This document shows positions 16,968-25,759 of a stretch of 64,000 nucleotides of DNA, piece by piece. The notes below the pieces were generated by a model, which was not told the DNA's origin, made no database searches, and worked only from the letters and a program-made list of their open reading frames with translations. Numbering within the stretch: position 1 is the stretch's first letter; each line of letters starts with the position of its first letter. A program made the translations under genes and the position numbers. Where the stretch lies: the NCBI RefSeq assembly GCF_000745315.1, contig NZ_JQNQ01000001.1:3348001-3412000 (forward strand). The letters run 5' to 3'. The stretch comes from Salegentibacter sp. Hel_I_6 (GTDB lineage Bacteria; Bacteroidota; Bacteroidia; Flavobacteriales; Flavobacteriaceae).

Positions 16968-18602
16968 TTATGCCAGACTGGCATTTTTTTTATTTTTTGA
17001 GAAATCGTAGGCCGCTTTTATAAAGGCTATAAAAACCGGGTGCGGAGTAGCAACTGTACTTTTGTATTCCGGGTGATATTGAACACCTACAAACCAGGGG
17101 TGATCTTTTAATTCTATAACTTCTACCAGGCCTGTTTCAGGATTTATGCCGGTACTTAACATTCCTGCTTTTTCCAGTTCCTCTTTGTATTTGTTGTTGT
17201 ATTCGTAACGGTGTCGATGCCTTTCTTTGATCTCGGTTTTGCCGTAAGCCTTTTGAATTTTTGAACCTTCGGTAAGTTTACAATCCCAGGCACCAAGTCG
17301 CATTGTTCCGCCCTTATGAGTAACCTCTTTTTGCTCCTCCATTAGATCTATAACCGGGTGTTTGGTTTTAAGATCCATTTCGGTAGAATTGGCAGTTTTT
17401 AACTTTAATACGTTTCTTGCAAATTCAATTACTGCCATTTGCATTCCTAAGCAAATACCTAAAAATGGCAAATTATGCTGCCTTGCGTATTTTACAGCGT
17501 CAATTTTTCCTTCTACACCACGTTCTCCAAACCCAGGTGCAACCAAAATACCATCTAAATTTGCGAATTTATGATCTATGGTATTTTCATTGATAAATTC
17601 TGAGTGAATGCTTTCTACATTTACCTTAACTTCATTTTCTGCGCCGGCATGTATAAAGGCTTCCAAAATTGATTTATAAGAATCCTGAAGTTCCACATAT
17701 TTTCCAATTAAACCAATAGTAATCTCAGCTTTAGGATTTTTATGCCTATCTAAAAACTGATTCCATCTATCTAAATTTGGCGTGGTTTCGTCGGGGAGGT
17801 GCAATTTTTTTAAGGTTACTTTATCTAAACCTTCCTGCAGCATTAAATTTGGAACATCATAAATAGTAGCTGCATCAATACTTTGAATTACCGCTTCCTG
17901 TCTCACGTTACAGAAAATAGCCAGTTTACGGCGAATATCATCTGAAAGTTCGTGCTCAGTTCTACAAACCAAAATATCAGCTTTAAGTCCGCTTTCCATC
18001 AAAGTTTTTACACTGTGCTGGGTTGGTTTTGTTTTAAGTTCACCGGCAGCGGCAAGATAGGGGACAAGTGTTAAGTGAATAATTAAAGCGTTTTCATCGC
18101 CTAACTCCCATTTTAACTGTCTTACTGCTTCAATATATGGTAAGGATTCGATATCACCTACCGTTCCGCCAATTTCGGTAATTACGATATCATAATCGCC
18201 ATTTTGTCCAAGGATCTGGATTCGATCTTTAATTTCGTTAGTGATATGCGGAACCACTTGCACGGTTTTTCCTAAAAACTCTCCACGGCGTTCTTTTTCA
18301 ATAACACTCTGGTATATACGGCCGGTAGTGACATTGTTTGCCTGAGAAGTATTTACATTTAAAAAACGTTCGTAATGGCCAAGGTCAAGATCGGTTTCGG
18401 CGCCATCTTCGGTAACATAGCATTCGCCATGTTCGTACGGATTTAAAGTGCCGGGATCTACATTAATATAGGGGTCGAGTTTCTGAATAGTGGTTCTAAA
18501 TCCACGCGCTTGTAATAATTTTGCCAGTGAAGCTGCTATAATCCCTTTTCCCAGGGAAGAAGAAACGCCGCCGGTGACAAAAATATACTTGGTTTCGGCC
18601 AT
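16968..18602 (-). CDS. pyrG: CTP synthase
   Basis: Makes CTP from UTP, ATP and glutamine, the last step of pyrimidine nucleotide synthesis. The 544-aa length is typical. The N-terminal synthetase domain starts KYIFVTGGVSSSLGKGIIAASL with a P-loop-like motif, and has YEHGECYVTEDGAETDLDLGHY in two adjacent blocks. The C-terminal class I glutamine amidotransferase domain holds the nucleophile elbow FLGICLGMQ and the partner VGVQYHPEYKS. The last codons form a small inverted repeat that I do not read as a terminator. It is transcribed with yidC. Confidence 0.97.
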   Translation of the reverse strand: MAETKYIFVTGGVSSSLGKGIIAASLAKLLQARGFRTTIQKLDPYINVDPGTLNPYEHGECYVTEDGAETDLDLGHYERFLNVNTSQANNVTTGRIYQSVIEKERRGEFLGKTVQVVPHITNEIKDRIQILGQNGDYDIVITEIGGTVGDIESLPYIEAVRQLKWELGDENALIIHLTLVPYLAAAGELKTKPTQHSVKTLMESGLKADILVCRTEHELSDDIRRKLAIFCNVRQEAVIQSIDAATIYDVPNLMLQEGLDKVTLKKLHLPDETTPNLDRWNQFLDRHKNPKAEITIGLIGKYVELQDSYKSILEAFIHAGAENEVKVNVESIHSEFINENTIDHKFANLDGILVAPGFGERGVEGKIDAVKYARQHNLPFLGICLGMQMAVIEFARNVLKLKTANSTEMDLKTKHPVIDLMEEQKEVTHKGGTMRLGAWDCKLTEGSKIQKAYGKTEIKERHRHRYEYNNKYKEELEKAGMLSTGINPETGLVEVIELKDHPWFVGVQYHPEYKSTVATPHPVFIAFIKAAYDFSKNKKNASLA

Positions 18603-18723
18603 CTTTGAAGTGTTTGTTGCGTTGTTTTATTCAGGGCGCTAAATTACAAAGAAGAATAGAAAAGCCGTTAATTTTAAACCTAATATTTTAAAAGTTAAAA
18701 CCGACTTTTAAACTGCGAAAAAC

Positions 18724-18960
18724 TCAGGGTTTTGGAAACTTTCTTCTTATATCTCTAAGCAATTGTTCCATCCCGTTGAGCTTAAGTTCAAAGACTTCGC
18801 TCATTTGTTGTCCAAGCTTTCCTTCAGGGAAACCTTTTTGGCGATACCAGACTAAATAATATTCAGGAATATCGCTTAAAAAATAGCCTTTATATTTGCC
18901 AAAATGCATTTTAGCGTGGGCCAGTTCTAGAAGGGCCTTGTGATTGGGTTTTATGCTCAA
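18724..18960 (-). CDS. DUF3820-family protein
   Basis: A small 78-aa protein of the DUF3820 family, marked by KMHFGKYKGYFLSDIPEYYL and the following WYRQKGFPEGKLGQQM. Relatives are described as putative quorum-sensing-regulated virulence factors, but that label is weakly supported. No signal peptide or membrane segment is visible. TTG at 18960 is the best start, since the AKMHFGKYKG block begins only 16 residues in; an ATG at that block is the alternative. It lies 22 bases past the receiver gene. Confidence 0.8.
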   Translation of the reverse strand: MSIKPNHKALLELAHAKMHFGKYKGYFLSDIPEYYLVWYRQKGFPEGKLGQQMSEVFELKLNGMEQLLRDIRRKFPKP

Positions 18961-18982
18961 TATGAAGGTGGTTAAAGAAGTT

Positions 18983-19351
18983 TTACAGCTTATTCAAAAG
19001 CGGCTGAAGCTCGTTAAATTTAGCTTTATTCAAGGGTTTCTCTACATACCTTATAACAGATTCATATGTTTTTGCCCGGGTTTGGTCTATGCTACTTGTG
19101 CTTGAACTAAGAATAATTATTTTATGTTCATGTTTTTTAGATTCCAGGGAGTCCAGGAATTCCCATCCATTCATTTCCGGCATATTTAGATCTAAAAAAA
19201 TGAGTGTTTTTTGCTTATCCTCTAAATAAGCCAATGCTTCTTCAGGGTTTGTGAAATCTAAAACATTCTTATTGTAACCTTCAATTTCCAGAAGTTTACG
19301 AGTGATAAAATTGGCTATGGGCTGGTCATCTACCAGGATAATTATGCTCAT
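18983..19351 (-). CDS. single-domain response regulator
   Basis: A stand-alone receiver domain, 122 aa, with acidic pocket DD near 8-9, phosphoacceptor D54 in IFLDLNMPEMNGWEF, a Ser/Thr-rich switch (ILSSSTSS), and the conserved lysine in VEKPLNKAKF. It has no output domain, so it would act as a phosphate shuttle or by protein contact. Its ATG overlaps the stop of the HisKA-like fragment by 4 bases (ATGA type), so the two are translationally coupled. Confidence 0.92.
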   Translation of the reverse strand: MSIIILVDDQPIANFITRKLLEIEGYNKNVLDFTNPEEALAYLEDKQKTLIFLDLNMPEMNGWEFLDSLESKKHEHKIIILSSSTSSIDQTRAKTYESVIRYVEKPLNKAKFNELQPLLNKL

Positions 19352-19587
19352 AACTCTGTTGCTTTTAATTGATTCAATTCGGTGGTGGCCATTTTAATTA
19401 CCTCTTGCAAAACCTGGTCCATTTCTTCTGAAGATTGTTTGAGTTTTGGTAAAAGTTCCTCTCTACAGGCTTTATCATCAAAAACTTCGTAAAGCTGAAC
19501 GATACCCTGAATTCTAGACAAAGGTTCTCTTACATTATGGGCGTTTAAAGCTGAAATACGCAATAGTTTCTCATTCTTTTCAACCAC
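19348..19587 (-). CDS. HisKA-like fragment, in frame after the stop of the GAF-like gene
   Basis: A 79-aa frame starting GTG at 19587, directly after the TAA of the upstream frame and in the same phase. It holds a HisKA-like four-helix dimerisation segment with ISALNAHNVREPLSRIQGIV (His in place of a phosphoacceptor) and then ends without any HATPase domain. The two frames read as one longer protein whose coiled coil continues across the stop (NRTK, stop, VVEKNEKLL). It is either a separately restarted polypeptide (TAAGTG) or the tail of a gene broken by one base change. The 3' end overlaps the receiver gene by 4 bases. Confidence 0.7.
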   Translation of the reverse strand: MVEKNEKLLRISALNAHNVREPLSRIQGIVQLYEVFDDKACREELLPKLKQSSEEMDQVLQEVIKMATTELNQLKATEL

Positions 19588-20214
19588 TTATTTAGTACGA
19601 TTTGCAATGGTTTGTTTTTGATTTTCTACAATCTGATTGATCTTTTTATTCTGGTTTTTAATAATGTCCAGAGCTTGAAGAAGGGATTTATTTTTACTGT
19701 CTAATTCTTCTTTAAGGTAAATTTCCTGGAATTTTGCCTGGAAACTATCACTAATCAATTTAAGCATTTCAATATCTCCTACATCAAAAGCTTTATTCTC
19801 ATCTGCTATAAGAGAAACCGTAAAATCTACATCCATTTTTGTAAATGTCCAGCACCATAGGGCAGGAGAAATCAAATTTGTCTCGGTAATATTTTTGCTT
19901 AATTGATTTGGAATTTTTTCAGAACGAACGGGAATTTTATCTTCCAAAATCTGTAACTCATGAGGGAGCAAATTTTCTTTTGGAATAACATCAAATTCCC
20001 CCCTGGCATTGCATTGGCAATACACAAGGTAAGAACCTGCCTGGTTTACACTAATCCTAAATAGATGGAAATTCAGCAAATATTTTAAAAAACGAACAGA
20101 AACCTGCGCAACTTCTGGCAAGCTTGTACAGCGATTTAATTTGTTGCTAAATTTAGAAAAAGTTTCGTAGGTAATTCTGTAAACCCGTGAGGTCCTATCC
20201 TGGAGCGATTCCAT
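19588..20214 (-). CDS. GAF-like sensory protein with coiled-coil tail, ended by an in-frame TAA
   Basis: A 208-aa product with a GAF-like alpha/beta sensor region (about 10-160) and a C-terminal coiled coil (ELDSKNKSLLQALDI, NQNKKINQIVENQKQT). In related flavobacterial proteins such a coil leads into a HisKA-type dimerisation domain; here a TAA at 19588-19590 intervenes and the expected domain follows in the same frame at once. No membrane segment is visible. It lies 11 bases after the AhpD-like gene. I read it as the first half of a split sensor; whether the split is functional cannot be told from the sequence. Confidence 0.7.
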   Translation of the reverse strand: MESLQDRTSRVYRITYETFSKFSNKLNRCTSLPEVAQVSVRFLKYLLNFHLFRISVNQAGSYLVYCQCNARGEFDVIPKENLLPHELQILEDKIPVRSEKIPNQLSKNITETNLISPALWCWTFTKMDVDFTVSLIADENKAFDVGDIEMLKLISDSFQAKFQEIYLKEELDSKNKSLLQALDIIKNQNKKINQIVENQKQTIANRTK

Positions 20215-20225
20215 AAAAATTGAAC

Positions 20226-20798
20226 TTATTCTGGAGTTTCCAGTAATTCGTTGTCTATTTTAATTCCTGAAACATCTGCTATGGTATTTAGCATATTAAC
20301 CAGATCGGCCTGTGCCATCAATTCCTGAACTTCTTTCTGAGTAAAACCTGCTTTTTCTAATTCCTGAAAGTCCTCATCTGATACTTCACTATGGTTTAAT
20401 GCAGCGTTGGTGACAATTTTTACCGCGGTTCTAAAACTGGCCGGCATAGATGGAGAATCAATATGCTCTGTGGCTTTAAAACCTTCTTCTTCAGAGATCA
20501 TAGTGCTCATACTATCGGCGAAAATGCCGTGTGCATGTGAGCAGTAATTGCAACCGCGTTGCTTTGATACATTGTAAATAATAAGTTGCTTAAGCACATT
20601 TGGTACTTCGCCTTCCATCAAGGTGCTTTTCAATTTCCCCCAATTTCCTTTTAGTAAAGTAGCATTATTACCCTGGCATTTAAACCAATTGAGAACAAAA
20701 GGTAGTTGAAGCGTTTTTTTGGTATCATCATAAATAGCCTGAACTTCTGGAGAGGCTTCTTCATAAGAAACCATTGGATATCGTGAGGTTAAATTCAT
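20226..20798 (-). CDS. carboxymuconolactone decarboxylase/AhpD-family protein
   Basis: A 190-aa all-helical protein of the AhpD-like superfamily. The redox or catalytic motif is GCNYCSHAHG (CxxC followed by His), as in alkylhydroperoxidase-type members. The N-terminus (YPMVSYEEASPEVQAIYDD) matches the uncharacterised-peroxidase-related subgroup. It would reduce peroxides with a thiol partner, though no dedicated partner is adjacent. It is the first gene of a minus-strand group with the split sensor and the receiver, so a redox input to that pathway is possible but only inferred. Confidence 0.85.
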   Translation of the reverse strand: MNLTSRYPMVSYEEASPEVQAIYDDTKKTLQLPFVLNWFKCQGNNATLLKGNWGKLKSTLMEGEVPNVLKQLIIYNVSKQRGCNYCSHAHGIFADSMSTMISEEEGFKATEHIDSPSMPASFRTAVKIVTNAALNHSEVSDEDFQELEKAGFTQKEVQELMAQADLVNMLNTIADVSGIKIDNELLETPE

Positions 20799-20947
20799 TC
20801 TAGTAAAATTTGTAATTAGATTTAGGGTTTAAATATTCTACAAAATAAGTTAAAATTATAAAGCGGCCTAAAAAAAATCTTTTCTGTTTGTGATTATTTA
20901 ACAGAACTCTCAAGATTTAAAAAATTATGCAACAAATTTCAAAATCA

Positions 20948-20955
20948 TATTTTTG
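20948..20955 (+). promoter_or_regulatory. possible -7 element upstream of the FAD dehydrogenase
   Basis: TATTTTTG matches TAnnTTTG. It lies 117 bases before the ATG at 21072 and has no clear -33 TTG. The rest of the 20799-21071 spacer shows no gene or strong hairpin. Confidence 0.25.
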
Positions 20956-21071
20956 CTCGAGAATTAAGGTTTAAAGATCCGTCTCAAAAATTCGGGATAC
21001 CTAGAATATCAAAAAATACATTTGATACCTCGCGGGCCTGGCTCGAGGTAGTTTAGTTTAGATTTTAAAAA

Positions 21072-22631
21072 ATGAAACACCAATATCAAATAAGAGTCAG
21101 TCCTGAAGAAGCTGCGAACGAGTCACAGATAAAAAGGGCCGTTGCTCGTCACGCCAGTATTCCGCTGAAAGAAATTACTACTATAAATATTCTGAAACGT
21201 TCTATAGACGCCCGGCAACGTGCGGTAAAGATCAATTTAAAGGTAGAGGTATATGTGAATGAAGAATTTAAGGAAGAGAAAATTCGCCTGCCAGAATATC
21301 AAAACGTAAAGAATAAAGAGGAAATTATAATTGTAGGAGCAGGCCCTGCCGGGTTATTTGCTGCTTTGCGTTGCATTGAATTGGGATATAAACCCATTAT
21401 TATTGAACGGGGAAAAGATGTAAGAACGCGCCGCCGGGATCTAAAAGCGCTAAATATTGAACACGTTGTAAACGAAGATTCCAATTATTGTTTTGGTGAA
21501 GGTGGCGCCGGTACTTATAGTGATGGTAAACTCTACACGCGTTCCAAAAAACGAGGGGATGTAGATCGAATTTTAAAATTACTCGTAGGTTTTGGTGCGA
21601 CGCCAGAAATTATGGTAGAGGCGCACCCGCATATTGGCACAAACAAACTTCCGGCTATTATTGCCGATATTCGGGAACGTATTATTGCTTGTGGGGGAGA
21701 GGTTCTCTTTGAAACCCGGCTAACCGATATTCTTATAAAAAATAATGAAGTAGCAGGAATAAAAACTTTAAGCGGCGAAAGTATTAAGGCGAAAAAGATC
21801 ATTCTGGCTACAGGACATTCGGCGAGGGATATTTTTGAACTTTTACACAGAAAAAATATTAAGATTGAGGCCAAGGCTTTTGCGCTTGGGGTAAGGGTAG
21901 AACATCCGCAGGAGCTTATAGATCAAATTCAGTACAAGTGTGATTCCCGGGGAGAATTTCTCCCGCCCTCGCCTTATAGTATTGTAAAGCAAATAGGGGG
22001 CAGGGGAATGTATTCGTTTTGTATGTGCCCGGGCGGGATTATCGCTCCCTGCGCCACGGCCCCCGGGGAGGTGGTGACCAATGGCTGGTCTCCCAGTAAA
22101 CGCGATCAACCTACGGCGAATTCCGGGATTGTGGTAGAGTTGAGACTTTCAGATTTTTTGAATTCTGAAAAAAATCCGCTGGCGGCGATGGAATTTCAAA
22201 AGCAAATAGAGCAAAAAGCCTGGCTGGAAGGTGGAAGTACACAAAAAGTACCGGCACAGCGTTTAGTAGATTTTACCCAGGGAAAAATATCTGCCAATCT
22301 TCCAGTAACGTCCTATAAACCGGGAGTGACTTCTGCTGAATTAGGAAATGTATTTCCGGAGTTTATTCATAAAACTTTGCAGGCAGGATTTAAAGAATTC
22401 AATAAAAGTATGCGTGGTTTTTTAACCAACGATGCCGTAGTTCACGCCCCGGAATCCAGAACTTCTTCCCCGGTGAGAATTCCCAGGGATAATTACAGTT
22501 TTGAACACGTGCAAATAAAAGGACTTTACCCTTGTGGGGAAGGTGCCGGTTATGCCGGCGGTATAATTTCTGCCGCGATAGATGGAGAGCGATGTGCTGA
22601 AAAATGCATTGAGAGTTTGAAAAATTCTTAG
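21072..22631 (+). CDS. NAD(P)/FAD-dependent dehydrogenase (COG2509-like)
   Basis: An uncharacterised FAD-dependent dehydrogenase family, 519 aa. A short N-terminal domain (about 1-75) precedes the FAD loop IIIVGAGPAGLFAALRCIE. FGEGGAGTYSDGKLYTR and the glycine/cysteine-rich block GGRGMYSFCMCPGGIIAPC are the marks of this family, and the C-terminal GEGAGYAGGIISAAIDGER closes the FAD site. Substrate and electron partner are unknown. It appears to be a single-gene unit between AT-rich spacers. The gene is locally more GC-rich around 22000, which I attribute to the Gly/Pro/Cys-rich motif. Confidence 0.88.
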   Translation: MKHQYQIRVSPEEAANESQIKRAVARHASIPLKEITTINILKRSIDARQRAVKINLKVEVYVNEEFKEEKIRLPEYQNVKNKEEIIIVGAGPAGLFAALRCIELGYKPIIIERGKDVRTRRRDLKALNIEHVVNEDSNYCFGEGGAGTYSDGKLYTRSKKRGDVDRILKLLVGFGATPEIMVEAHPHIGTNKLPAIIADIRERIIACGGEVLFETRLTDILIKNNEVAGIKTLSGESIKAKKIILATGHSARDIFELLHRKNIKIEAKAFALGVRVEHPQELIDQIQYKCDSRGEFLPPSPYSIVKQIGGRGMYSFCMCPGGIIAPCATAPGEVVTNGWSPSKRDQPTANSGIVVELRLSDFLNSEKNPLAAMEFQKQIEQKAWLEGGSTQKVPAQRLVDFTQGKISANLPVTSYKPGVTSAELGNVFPEFIHKTLQAGFKEFNKSMRGFLTNDAVVHAPESRTSSPVRIPRDNYSFEHVQIKGLYPCGEGAGYAGGIISAAIDGERCAEKCIESLKNS

Positions 22632-22826
22632 CTTTTTATAAAGGTTAAATTATTGATAATTGTCAAGACATTAATAGTGTTGATTTTGGTTTTTTTTATC
22701 TTCATTTTTTGAAGTAAACTACTTCGGGGAAAACCCAGGAATTATAGGAAAAATATTTTGATTCGAGACAAGCCCTGGAGCATTCAAATCTCGATTATCG
22801 AGTAACCACCAATAAATAACACAATT

Positions 22827-24353
22827 ATGGCCATTATCGGTTCAATTATAAAAAATTTAATAGATCTTAGAGATACAATAGTTTCTGAGCCTAATGCGGA
22901 AGAAGCACAGTTAGAAGTTCTAAAAAAACTGCTTAATAAAGCGAAAGATACCCAGTTTGGAAAACACTACGATTTTGAAGCAATTTTAGAAGCTGATGAT
23001 ATTCCGAAAATGTTTGCCGAAAAAGTTCCCTATTTTGATTATAACAAGATCAACGAAGAATGGTGGAGTAAAATGCACGAAGGTGAAGAAGATGTAACCT
23101 GGCCCGGGAAACCTCCTTATTTTGCGCTTAGTTCTGGCACCACTGGTAAATCCAGTAAGCGTATTCCGGTAACCGATGATATGGTAGATGCTATTAGGCA
23201 AACGGGAATAGACCAGGTAGGAGCACTTAGTAATTTTGATTTACCTACAGATTTCTTTGAAAAAGAGATAATGATGCTTGGAAGTTCTACCGATTTGCAA
23301 AAAGAAGGAGATCACGAAGAAGGAGAAATTAGTGGAATATCTGCCAGCAAAATTCCTTTTTGGTTTAAAGGTTACTATAAGCCAGGAGATGAAATCTCGA
23401 GAATTCCCGAATGGGATGATAGGGTACAGCGAATTGCTGAAAATGCCAAAAATTGGGATATTGGTGCTTTAAGTGGCATACCTTCATGGTTGGAGCTTAT
23501 GATGAAGAAAGTGATTGAATATCATAAAGTTGATAACATTCACGAAATTTGGCCCAATCTTCAGGTTTATACTTCTGGTGGTGTGGCATTTGAGCCTTAC
23601 GAAAAAAGTTTTAATGCACTTTTAAAACATCCAATCACGGTAATTGATACTTACCTGGCTTCAGAAGGTTTTATAGCTTATCAACAAAGACCTGAAACCC
23701 ATGCGATGAAACTTGCTGTTAGCAACGGAATATACTTTGAATTCGTTCCTTTTAAAGCGGAATATGTGAATCAGGATGGTTCCATAACTGATGATGCACC
23801 GGTAATCCCGATTTCTGAAGTTAAAGAGGAGGAAGATTACATTCTTTTAATAAGTACTGTTTCAGGAGCCTGGAGATATTTAATAGGCGACACCATTAAG
23901 TTTACAGATGTAGAACGTCACGAGATTAAAATTACCGGAAGAACTAAATTCTTTTTAAATGTAGTTGGTTCTCAACTTTCAGTAAATAAGATGAATGATG
24001 CTTTACAGGAAATGGAAGACAAATTCGATATAAAAATTCCCGAATTTACGCTTGCGGCCGTAAGAATAGATGGAGAATTTCATCATCATTGGTATCTGGG
24101 TACTGAGGGAGAAACCCCAGAAGAAGAACTTGCAAAAGCTCTTGATGAATCCTTGAAAAATGCGAATAAGAATTATAAAGTAGCTCGTTCTAAAGCGTTA
24201 AAAGGGGTGAAGGTAACAAAAGTACATCCTGAAATGTTTCCAGAGTGGAGTGCTGCCAATAAGAAAAAAGGCGGACAGGTGAAAATGGAGAAAGTGATGA
24301 ATGAAGAGAAATTTGCTAAATGGGAGAAGTTTGTGAAAGAGCAAAAAGCCTAA
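22827..24353 (+). CDS. GH3-family acyl-adenylate/amidosynthetase-like protein
   Basis: 508 aa, full-length GH3 family (ANL-type acyl-adenylating fold; in plants, enzymes that join amino acids to auxin or jasmonate). Visible are the ATP-binding motif ALSSGTTGKSSKRIPV, TYLASEGFIAYQ for the adenylation region, and WRYLIGDTIKFTDVERHEIKITGR for the hinge and nucleotide contacts. Bacterial members are common in Bacteroidota, and their substrates are mostly unknown. The stop overlaps the end of the convergent secreted peptidase gene by 4 bases. No biosynthetic neighbours suggest a substrate. Confidence 0.9.
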   Translation: MAIIGSIIKNLIDLRDTIVSEPNAEEAQLEVLKKLLNKAKDTQFGKHYDFEAILEADDIPKMFAEKVPYFDYNKINEEWWSKMHEGEEDVTWPGKPPYFALSSGTTGKSSKRIPVTDDMVDAIRQTGIDQVGALSNFDLPTDFFEKEIMMLGSSTDLQKEGDHEEGEISGISASKIPFWFKGYYKPGDEISRIPEWDDRVQRIAENAKNWDIGALSGIPSWLELMMKKVIEYHKVDNIHEIWPNLQVYTSGGVAFEPYEKSFNALLKHPITVIDTYLASEGFIAYQQRPETHAMKLAVSNGIYFEFVPFKAEYVNQDGSITDDAPVIPISEVKEEEDYILLISTVSGAWRYLIGDTIKFTDVERHEIKITGRTKFFLNVVGSQLSVNKMNDALQEMEDKFDIKIPEFTLAAVRIDGEFHHHWYLGTEGETPEEELAKALDESLKNANKNYKVARSKALKGVKVTKVHPEMFPEWSAANKKKGGQVKMEKVMNEEKFAKWEKFVKEQKA

Positions 24354-25018
24354 TCATCGTCTTCATCAATTTCATCAATAAGGGTCATAATTTCTTCTTG
24401 AGAAAGATATAATTTCTTGATCCTCGCTTTGTATGAATCTGCAAGTTGGGCGTGATTCAGGATGAAATCTTTAGTAGCAATAATATATTTACCAAGGCCG
24501 TGGTTCACCGCATAGGTATCTGCGGCTCTTTCTGCTTCCTGAATATATCTTTTTGAAGTTAGGTATTTGATGCCAAACCAAACCATATTTATGGCGCTGC
24601 GTTCTCGGTAATCCATAATATGGCCAAGTTCGTGACCAATCCAACCAATAAGCACTTCAGAAGGGACGTTTTTGACATCAAAAACCTCGTCGTCAATTTT
24701 TATGTGCTCACTTATCATTACAAAATAAGAGCGGTTCTTTTTATTCTTTAGTAATCCTGAAGCTTTTGGTTGCGCCTGCATAAAAGACTTCTGGATTTTT
24801 TTCTTGAACTTGAATTCAATTGGGGTATCTTTTAATTCAGGATAGTGGGATAGCGCAATGTAAGTTTCCCTCCAAATTGCATCTGGTACAATTTTATTTT
24901 CAAATTTTAGACTGTCTTTTTGTTTCATTGTTTCTTGCGCATAAAGAGGACTCCAATTCCATTGATTTAATAGAATTGTTGTAATTAATATGAAGTAAAT
25001 TTTAAGCCCTGTTTTCAA
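24350..25018 (-). CDS. secreted HExxH zinc metalloprotein
   Basis: A 222-aa exported protein. The N-terminus has a signal peptide (IYFILITTILLNQW, then ending near LYAQ at 28). A gluzincin-type motif HELGH lies at 129-133 in GWIGHELGHIMDYRER, with the third ligand probably E161 or E163 in IQEAERAADTYA, an arrangement like M48/M90-type peptidases. The acidic tail is LIDEIDEDDD. It starts at TTG 25018, because the signal peptide begins there. Peptidase activity is inferred from the motif. It converges on the GH3 gene with a 4-base overlap. Confidence 0.75.
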   Translation of the reverse strand: MKTGLKIYFILITTILLNQWNWSPLYAQETMKQKDSLKFENKIVPDAIWRETYIALSHYPELKDTPIEFKFKKKIQKSFMQAQPKASGLLKNKKNRSYFVMISEHIKIDDEVFDVKNVPSEVLIGWIGHELGHIMDYRERSAINMVWFGIKYLTSKRYIQEAERAADTYAVNHGLGKYIIATKDFILNHAQLADSYKARIKKLYLSQEEIMTLIDEIDEDDD

Positions 25019-25097
25019 ATTTAGATCTTCCTTGATTTACGCCTAAAATATAGCATAGTTGCGGTTTTTACCAAAAATGAAGTTATAAAATAAACAT

Positions 25098-25131
25098 AAA
25101 AAAAGGCCTCCCAGTAAGGTGGCCTTTTTTT
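25098..25131. terminator. bidirectional intrinsic terminator
   Basis: A run of A, a GGCC-containing stem (aaaaggcc paired with ggcctttt) around a 12-base loop, then a run of T, so it works in both directions. It separates the DUF4168 gene (minus strand, ending at 25158) from the peptidase gene. Confidence 0.75.
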
Positions 25132-25157
25132 ATAAAATCTCTAAAATGAATTAGAAA

Positions 25158-25637
25158 TTATCCTTGCATTAACTGTTGTAGTCTTTGTTGCAATTCAGTA
25201 TCGGTTTGAAGTGCCATTGCGATTTTTTCGTAACGCTCTACATCAAGATCATTTTTACTAATTGCTTCTTCCATTTCTTCCTGGAATTCACCTTGCATAC
25301 CTTCAATTTCTGCAACAACTTCCTCGTGCTTGGTTTTTTCTTCTTCAGTTACTTCAACATCAGCATTTGGATCTAAAGAAGCCTGGTGAATTTCATTAAA
25401 ACGTTGAATGTCAAATCCGCTCTCTTCAACTTTCTGCGCCATTTCTTGCTGTGCTTTTTGGTTTACCATTCTTATTTCCTGGTAAGCTTCAGCAAATTTA
25501 GAAAGCTCTTCATCACTAACATCTACTTCTACAGCTTGTTGCTGTTGTTGAGGTAGTTGTTGGGTCTGGGCAAATACACTTGCTGTTCCTAATGTGAAAG
25601 CAAATAATAGGCCTGCAATCTTTTTTGATTTAATCAT
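25158..25637 (-). CDS. DUF4168-domain secreted protein
   Basis: 159 aa with a signal peptide (ending AFTLGTASVFAQ near 23), a Gln-rich linker (QQLPQQQQQAVEV), and two similar helical blocks ending in FDIQRFNEIHQAS and LDVERYEKIAMALQ, which is the DUF4168 pattern. The mature protein is acidic and mostly coiled coil, probably periplasmic. The function of the family is not known. The gene is monocistronic, with a bidirectional terminator 27 bases after its stop. Confidence 0.85.
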   Translation of the reverse strand: MIKSKKIAGLLFAFTLGTASVFAQTQQLPQQQQQAVEVDVSDEELSKFAEAYQEIRMVNQKAQQEMAQKVEESGFDIQRFNEIHQASLDPNADVEVTEEEKTKHEEVVAEIEGMQGEFQEEMEEAISKNDLDVERYEKIAMALQTDTELQQRLQQLMQG

Positions 25638-25759
25638 AATTTGTTTTTAATGTTAATTTTCAATTTAGATGCAAACTAAATAGTTTGAAGCGTCCAACAA
25701 AATATTTTAGAGTATAATCTTTGAATTTGAGAAAAGCTTAACCAAATTATTTAACAATG

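Noticed and set aside
16970..16990. Inverted repeat ATGCCAGACTGGCAT followed by a T run, like a terminator
   Set aside because: It lies in the last codons of pyrG, and the T run is on the plus strand, where no gene is ending; read in the direction of pyrG it has no T run.
21900..22100. GC-rich patch that could mark transferred DNA
   Set aside because: It falls in a conserved Gly/Pro/Cys-rich motif of the FAD dehydrogenase; the flanks of the same gene look like the rest of the window.
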